A DNA stretch of 64,000 nucleotides from Leptasterias polaris (lineage: Eukaryota > Echinodermata > Asteroidea > Forcipulatida > Asteriidae), in assembly GCA_037783415.1 (NCBI GenBank), contig JAZGTN010000011.1, positions 2,232,001 to 2,296,000 on the forward strand, written 5' to 3'. The notes beneath the pieces are model-generated. The model did no database searches. It was given only the letters and a program-made list of their open reading frames with translations, and was not told the DNA's origin. Shown piece after piece: positions 63,564 through 64,000 of this stretch. The translations under genes were made by a program, and so were the position numbers. Every line of letters begins with the position of its first letter. Position 1 is the stretch's first letter.

Positions 63564-64000
63564 GTAAGCTGGTTGTTACTGTTAGTTAAGTTTAGCTCGA
63601 CCGCTTGAGGGCGGGCATGCGGCAGGAGGAGAAGCTAGGGGTGCACCACACTAAATAAGCCAGAATTAATGCGCCAAGCTACTTATCATAATTTGTAAAC
63701 CCACAACTTATTTTTAATTATAACGTTTTGGGGGTCATGCAATTAATAGATTGTGTAAATATAAAAATCTATCACAACCTGGGGGTTCTGTGCTTCAACT
63801 TTTGAGGAGACTTGATAAATTTAGGCGTTAAAGTTGGCCCTATTTGACCGGGGAAGTGGAGAAGTGCTTCACGAAAACTGGCAGCAAGTCGGTTTTGGAA
63901 AAAAATAAAAAATCGTGTTTTTTTCTTCTGGGGTAGTTAGCAAAAATTCCAAACGGCTGACCTGCCAAAAATTGAAAAGAATTCTGAAGTTTAGTTGTCC
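63564..64000 (+). other. Start of intron 2 of MCT gene B
   Basis: Follows gene A intron 2 only to about 63640. It then switches to a sequence similar to 21770-22140, an element present upstream of gene A but not in its intron, so a repeat inserted here or the duplication ends here. Confidence 0.6.

Overview
This is eukaryotic, intron-containing, repeat-dense DNA. The best guess is a marine deuterostome invertebrate, most likely an echinoderm. That guess rests on the animal gene families present, on (U)GT-AG introns, and on palindromic repeats I associate with echinoderm genomes: a TTAA-flanked element ending in aggcactg at 17.9-18.2 kb, and a 'ttcataaagc / gctttatgaaa' element at 56.2-56.4 kb. 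The species is not determined.

The host genes are few. Two paralogous LC8-type dynein light chains lie divergently (13279-13554 on the minus strand, 19250-19618 on the plus strand). A complete four-exon SLC16/monocarboxylate-transporter-like (MCT) gene spans 23022-35997 on the plus strand; its exons join in phase to a 560-residue protein. A second, tandemly duplicated copy starts at 58607, and only its first two exons are inside the window.

Everything else is mobile or repeated DNA. Positions 1-10.85 kb hold two direct copies of one repeat-built segment (1-5842 and 6504-10852). They carry a 124-bp satellite with 4 and 6 units, a 2.5-kb hairpin-ended insertion in the first copy, and a 5'-truncated LINE with a 7-bp target duplication in the second. 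The MCT introns hold a tRNA-like foldback SINE, a solo LTR, and MITEs with TTAA or 8-bp target duplications. Between the two MCT copies (36.6-57.3 kb) lie degenerate LINEs, a NotI-site-rich foldback element, a piggyBac-like transposon whose transposase frame is split by a nested LINE, and a 10.4-kb element with 735-753 bp terminal inverted repeats and a perfect 6-bp target duplication. Nested inside that element are a 2.3-kb element with a 9-bp target duplication, an 83-bp perfect palindrome and further MITEs. Four possible exons of an unrecognised gene also lie there. Intron 1 of the second MCT copy contains a 2.36-kb compound NotI-rich foldback.

Segmental duplication left many insertions paired with an empty homologous site elsewhere in the window, so element boundaries and target duplications can be read directly. 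The strongest candidate for something undescribed is the 10.4-kb inverted-repeat element, together with the smaller NotI-rich elements that share its 6-bp target size and its TA(T/C) termini.
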